The notes below the pieces were generated by a model that was not told the DNA's origin, did no database searches, and saw only the letters and a list, made by a program, of their open reading frames with translations. A program made the translations under genes and the position numbers. Below, one piece after another: positions 48,331 through 64,000 of a stretch of 64,000 nucleotides of DNA (position 1 is its first letter; every line of letters starts with the position of its first letter). This stretch comes from Pelodera strongyloides (taxonomy: Eukaryota > Nematoda > Chromadorea > Rhabditida > Rhabditidae), in assembly GCA_036852015.1 (NCBI GenBank), contig JAANDG010000047.1, forward strand, positions 248,001-312,000. The letters run 5' to 3'.

Positions 48331-49053
48331 CAAGTATGGAGGTTTCGTGCAGTATACGGTGACAGAGGCACATCGGTTTTTTTTGAGATGCTTGTAGACG
48401 CCATAAATGTCGTAAGCAGTGTTGCTTTGGGAAAATTACCCAATTGTTGTACTTGCCGTAATAGGGTTTCAAAGTATCCCAAATATCGGTGTGATTCTCT
48501 CAATACTACCGTATTTTTGCACGAAGCCAGCATAATATAAAGAATATTCTGGTGTAGTTCCAAACTACGGTAATTTTACAGCATACTCTGAAATAGTCTG
48601 AAACCCTATGTTCCGCAAATATTTATAAAATAAACAGGTGATTTTCGTCATGTGTATCATCGCGTACACTACCATAAACCTACATTTTGCGTTTCCAAAG
48701 GCATATTTGAATCTACACTTCTTCGCGCGCTTTTCAAAAGTTCTGTTTGAGACCAGAGAAAAAATACTATAAATAAAAACATTTTGTGGGTGGGCCGGTT
48801 TGAGGTCCCCTCACACTGTGGGGTGATATCTCCCCACATATGAGTGAGGTTCCCCCTCTTTTCATTGGTTGCATGTCCATTTTTGAAATGTCTTATTCGT
48901 ACTTGTGACTTGTCGTGAGCCTAATAAGAAGATAAACTTTGTTTTGTATTTAACGGAGACATTGTTTATGTTCCTGGATTGATGACGTACTCATTTGATG
49001 ATGTGACTTGTATGTATAATGTAATTTAAATCATGTACATGCTTCCAGACACT

Positions 49054-50636
49054 ATGCCGATCGAAACTGAAACTATCAAGGAGGGTGATGGAACAACTTT
49101 CCCCAAGACAGGACAAACCGTCACTTGCCATTACGTTCTGACCCTGCAGGACGGCAAGAAGGTGAGTATAACAACATCAGGTGCTACTGCCGTTGGGGGG
49201 GGGCACCAAATTTTTTTTGTAAAGGACTAGCCGATCGAGCTTAAACTTCACCCAGATGGATAACAGGCCATGCCGAATCGATCTACGCTATCAATATTAT
49301 CAAATTATCGATTTATTGATTTTTTTTTTCAAATTTTTTTTCAGCTCCAAAAAGGGTTCTGGTCACCCAATTTCGCTGAACCTTCTTCCCAAGGGGGTAA
49401 CTGACCCCACACTGATTACTCACAATCGATCTAAGCCAAAATGTTCGGTCAAATCATCTATTTATTGATTTTCCGTCTTCAGGGGTACAGCCGGCTAGTC
49501 GTAAACCACAATCAATCAGTAGAATTTAAAGAATAGGCACCGCGAAGGCTGGTCACAGGCATGAGCATACACTGCGTTTCCTTTCCACTCTACAAGCCCC
49601 TCGATGCATGCTCTCCTTACCACTCTGAACATGAACCGAAGCCTTATATAGACTCTAGACTTTACTTGAAAATCAATAAATAGAAAACAGACAGAAAACA
49701 TTGGCTTTAACGATTTAGATCAGTTACGCTCAGTTTCTTACTCCCTTGGGAAGAAGGTTCAGCGAAATTGGATGACCAGAACCCTTTTTGGAGCTGAAAA
49801 TTTTTTTTTTTTAAAAAATCAATAAATAGATAATTTGATAATACTGATGGCGTAGATCGATTCGGCGTGGCCTGTTATCCATCTGGGTGAAGTTTCAGTC
49901 CGATCGGAGCACCCCTTCAAAAAAAATTTGGTGCCCCCCCCAACGGCAGTAGCACCCAACATCACTCTGCTCATTTACTGATGACGCTTTCGGTTGCTTG
50001 GGAACTGCAGTATAAGGACTTAAAGCGAAATACCGGCCGGTTTTTTTTAAACACATCGTGGACAACTGAGTTCTCACGTATTTATGCTAATTTACTCGAA
50101 TTGAGCTCGATTTTTCTTCTTCTAATGTTGTTCATTTGCATACGCTGCATAAGAATGCTGGTCTACTTGATGTGTTTCAAAAACCGGCCAGTATTTCGCT
50201 TTAAGGAGTGTTTTGGTTTAATTTAGCTTCAGTTTATCACAATCACCCGTTGCAATTTCAGGTCGACAGTTCCCGCGACCGTGGATCACCTTTCAAGTTC
50301 AAGATCGGAAAGGGAGAGGTTATCAAGGGATGGGACCAGGTACTGCTTAGTATTTATATCACGTGTAGGATATATAGAGTATAATCTAAACCTAAACGAG
50401 TTTAAATGTCATATTCCACCGTTGCGCAATGAATATATGTCGACTGTAGTCAGCTGTTCTGTTCGCTTTTAAATTTTATACCTAACTCTTTTTAGGGAGT
50501 CGCTCGTATGTCCGTTGGCCAGCGTGCCAAGCTGACCATTTCTCCCGACCTCGGCTACGGATCTGGAGGTGTGCCTGGAGCTATCCCTCCCAACTCCACC
50601 CTCATCTTCGATGTTGAGCTCATCAGCCTGAAATAA
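49054..50636 (+). CDS. FKBP12-type peptidyl-prolyl cis-trans isomerase
   Basis: Three exons 49054-49161, 50262-50339, 50496-50636 (stop TAA) give 108 aa, exactly the size of FKBP12. It catalyses proline isomerisation and binds FK506/rapamycin-type ligands; cytosolic, no signal peptide. Conserved pocket residues visible: Tyr in CHYVLTL, Asp in VDSSRDRG, Phe in PFKF, Val-Ile in GEVIKGWDQ with its Trp, Tyr in LGYGSGG and Phe in LIFDVELI. The usual Phe before the Asp (KKFDSS in animals) is Val here, and the His of GHPG is Val. Intron 1 holds two inverted-repeat elements. A poly(A) signal is at 50869-50874. A TTCCAG eight bases upstream of the ATG may be a trans-splice acceptor. Confidence 0.96.
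49180..49957. mobile_element. Long hairpin element in FKBP intron 1
   Basis: Inverted arms of roughly 350 bases: GGTGCTACTGCCGTTGGGGG on the left and CAACGGCAGTAGCACC on the right, with CCAGATGGATAACAGGCC, AACCTTCTTCCCAAGGGGG and their inverses in order. No ORF. Confidence 0.9.
50020..50204. mobile_element. TTAA hairpin element, family C
   Basis: TTAAAGCGAAATACCGGCCG to CCGGCCAGTATTTCGCTTTAA, also in FKBP intron 1, 63 bases after the long hairpin. Confidence 0.9.
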
Positions 50637-50868
50637 ACTGCCACGCCTTTACTAATCATTTTCTCATATTTATATGATACTCTTATTCAACGGGGCAGTG
50701 ACGATCTTATCATCCCGTTTTATATGCCAGACTGTGGTTATTGATTGCCATGCAGTCCCTAGATTTCCATAGTCATTTGCCTGCAGGAATTAAGTTGTTC
50801 ACTGTAATCTTCATGTTGAAGCACGCTTGTTTAATTTATAAGTTTCCTGTTGAAGTTAATTTGATTGT

Positions 50869-50874
50869 AATAAA
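50869..50874 (+). terminator. Poly(A) signal of the FKBP gene
   Basis: AATAAA 233 bases after the stop codon. Confidence 0.7.
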
Positions 50875-50899
50875 GTACTTCGTACTGTATTTGTTTATG

Positions 50900-53020
50900 T
50901 ATGATTGAACGGGAGTTGTGTTTCGATTTCAAATTGGTTTTTGTTACATCAGGCAAGTCGTTTGCATAAGATCCACAGCACGTTAACACAGCGTTGGTTA
51001 AAAAGTGAACAATTTTGGGTATTGAGCGCCTGGCTGATTTTCAACAGGAGTTCCATCTGTTTTCAGGCATATTTGGCCCACTTTTATCACAGAAATGCAT
51101 GCAAAGACTATTGATTTTGTCGAAAAGTTGCACGAAACTGAAAAGCGATTGCGAGCGTGAAAGTTTATCATTTACGAAGTAGGGTCGACTCTCATTTATG
51201 AATTATTCTTTTTGAAAATCTTCGAAAACTCATTAGCTTGCTAGATTTTCGGTGTATTCTGAATCTTTATTGATAACCAGACTGAGATAAGGAACTTCGA
51301 TTCAGACGAAAAAAGGACAGTCGACTCGAAATCACAGAAACTCCTCTTTTTATTTTCAACGGTTTTCATATATTTTTCCTAAAAACTACTTTTAAAATAA
51401 GCTAATTAGAGTTTTATCAACTACAGAAAAATTTGGTCTGTACAATAGATTCTTATGTGTATATATGTTCTTTTTTTTTTTTGAGGTTATAAATTGCTGA
51501 TAATATGGAATGATTAATATTTTTGTTTAATTTACGAATTTTCGCATGAAAAAAATGTGATCGAAATTTGTTATGATTGAGCTATTTATAGAGTTTCGAG
51601 TTAACTGTATGCATTTTTACATGAAAAAAATTGAAGAAAAGTGTGTTGCTAGAAATTTCTTAGAGTTTCGAGTTACTGTAGGAATTCGAAATAATCTTTT
51701 GTGTGAGTCTGCGCCTAACTTATTTGAATACAGTGATACACTGCCGGCATTTTTTCTCGTGGGAAAAAATCTTCAGACGCGCGCATAAATGTTTATATGC
51801 AAATTTCCCGCCTATGGGTCACTTATTGGGCATAGCGGGAGGCCGACTAAGTGTGTATATGCCTATACTAACGCCTAATAGGGGAAGGAGCTATAGATGA
51901 CCTCTAATATTGCATAGTAGCATATACATAGTGTCTAATAGTAGCTCGCTGTCTTCTATTTTTTCCTCAGTGGTTATAAATTTGCTTTTGGCTGAAGCCC
52001 ACACAAATTTTGTGCAGCGCTGTTTTCGCAGCGATTGTTTTCTCACAGAAAAATTAAAAAACTTATTTTTTTGTTTGGCCTCAGCCTTGAACTCGTAACT
52101 TATGTAATAGGTGTTGTTATTTCAAGCCTAAACTGTAACGGTTATTTTATTGATGTACTGTACCAGAATCTATCATTACAACTTACAATACTTGTCTTAT
52201 TGTTATTTTTCCGTGAACCACAGTCAACGCATTTCAGGTTTCAGCTTCCAAATATAGTTGATAATTAGCCAAGGTAATACCGAAGGAGTCGTCAATTGCT
52301 TGAGATAATTACTAATTGTACCACCACGTATTCATCCATGATGAGTATGGACATTGAGTGAGCTATTTCCTTCGATATAAATAGATTAAACCACCTATTG
52401 CAGCTTTACGATATTTAAAAGAAAGTTATTAACTTTTATTTATTTACTTATTAAATAACACCACAGGATCACAGGAAAGTGAAAGGCCCGATTTCGCCCG
52501 GATCATTTTCCAAATAACCCCGATTTCGCCCGGATCAGGGCCCAATTTCGACCGGATCAAGGCCGGATTTTTTGAGGGCCCTGATCCGGGCGAAATCGGG
52601 GTTATTTGAGCCAGGATCCGGGCGAAATCGGGCCTTTTGGTTTCCTATGGTGCATCACAATGAAATCATGAAAAGAAAGTAGTATATAACTCGCCGTGTT
52701 GGCATTGAGCAAAAAGGTAATTTGATAATAAAACAACGGAAATTAAGCGTAATATATAGGTAATGGCGTCAGGCATTTCAAGTTTTGCAAATATTTGCCG
52801 CGATCGTATGATGTGTGGGCGAAATTCCAAACTTCCAAAATTCCATTTCAAAATTGTGTTCGTTATTCTGTTATTCAATACAAAAAGCCTCCCTTCAAAG
52901 TATGCGGTGCTCATTATTGACCGTGAGATCGGCTTCAGAACAGATCGATGTTCCAAAGAAACATTATATTCTATGAGGACACTCTGATTAGTCTGATTAT
53001 CGATTTTTTTATTGATTCAG
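50900..53020. other. Spacer between FKBP and GGT genes
   Basis: AT-rich with no supported exon. It should contain the promoter and first coding exon of the GGT gene, which were not found. One TIR element at 52473-52650. Confidence 0.5.
52473..52650. mobile_element. TIR element with CCCGATTTCGCCCGGATC internal repeats
   Basis: Ends CACAGGAAAGTGAAAGGCCC and GGGCCTTTTGGTTTCCTATG; same design as 47466-47624 with a G for C change in each unit. Confidence 0.8.
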
Positions 53021-63378
<10,358 letters not shown>

Positions 63379-64000
63379 GTAAGAACTCTTATATCTTATC
63401 AATGTGGATTGAATCATTTGATACTGCTTACACTTATCATATAAAGCATAAACTGATTGTGAGAGTATATCCATATGCAGGACAGAGATGTGCTCGGCGT
63501 GCATCCCGTTGTGTAGTTTCTAATATAATAACTAGTACCAGGGTTTAGGTGGACCAAAGGCGCAATTTCTGTAATGCTTGAGCAAGCGATAGAAATCCAT
63601 AGTGTAAACGTTAAAGGAAGGCAGTCACTTCAAAATCAACTTTTTTATTCGATTTTTATTAGATGCAAGCAGATTTATAAAACAATATGCAGCCCATAAA
63701 AATCCACATAAAATGGAACTCAGGGAGAGAAATCAATGAGAATGAGTTTTGATAAATGACCGACGCCGGTGCATACATGCAATTGCCAGGGGTACTTGGA
63801 GAGTGAACAGCCTGCAGTGTTACACCTGGCGCGTGGTTTATCACTGCAGGGTATTTATTATGAAACTCTATACGGGCAATTATAAACTACGGTATATAAG
63901 TAAAAGTCATAAACAGGGATTTCTCTCCCTGAGTTCGTTTTGCCGTACTTTGGCGCTGGAATCGTCGTTTTCTTCACATACTTGAACAATTAATGAAAAG
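63379..64000. other. Window end, after the last GGT exon seen
   Basis: Begins with a good donor (GTAAGA). An inverted pair AACTCAGGGAGAGAAATC (63717) / GATTTCTCTCCCTGAG (63920) marks another foldback of about 220 bases. The missing GGT C-terminal exon was not found, so it probably lies beyond 64000. Confidence 0.5.

Noticed and set aside
63474..63516. TGCAG followed by a short frame ending in TAG, as a last GGT exon
   Set aside because: In phase but the 11 residues do not resemble the GGT C-terminus, and about 50 family residues would be missing.

Overview
This is a nematode nuclear genome window. A cuticle collagen has the nematode N-terminal block, Gly-X-Y segments and a YCPCPP tail. Telomere-type TTAGGC repeats occur internally, introns mostly end in TTTCAG, and a 22-nt spliced-leader-like sequence sits directly before a splice donor. 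The genes are rich in introns, often hundreds of bases long, packed with palindromic TTAA-flanked elements. The species cannot be told from the sequence alone.

Layout. Plus strand, 1-10444: two tandem genes, each with a divergent Nanos-type zinc finger pair (A partial at the 5' edge, B with 5' end not found). Plus strand, 12139-20533: a complete F-box/WD40-type protein of 412 aa; its introns hold an SL1-like RNA sequence and two dense clusters of hairpin elements. Plus strand, 22322-25589: a complete 318-aa cuticle collagen. Minus strand, 33518-26641: a complete 116-aa phosphohistidine phosphatase (PHPT1/Janus family), whose second intron carries a young, apparently intact Ty3/Gypsy LTR retrotransposon (27316-32966, 428-bp LTRs, 5-bp target duplication). 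Minus strand, 44265-33605: a 22-exon gene for an unrecognised basic, Ser/Arg-patched, probably nuclear protein (at least 691 aa). 44568-48330 is repeat-rich: a tRNA-like sequence, a 2-kb element with about 530-bp near-identical inverted repeats around a zinc-finger ORF, and tRNA-headed SINE copies. Plus strand, 49054-50636: a complete FKBP12-type peptidyl-prolyl isomerase of 108 aa. Plus strand, 53021-63378: a membrane-anchored gamma-glutamyltransferase (17 exons seen; first exon and C-terminus not found), with possible minus-strand exons nested in its largest intron.

The genes look unrelated in function. All coding exons were joined by hand by matching intron phase; nearly all use GT-AG. Three apparent introns (two in the GGT gene, one in the basic protein gene) lack an AG acceptor. 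The strongest signals for follow-up are the SL1-like sequence, the chains of different hairpin elements sharing TTAA junctions, the empty-versus-filled SINE site that shows one such hairpin has moved, the long inverted-repeat element, and the non-AG acceptors.
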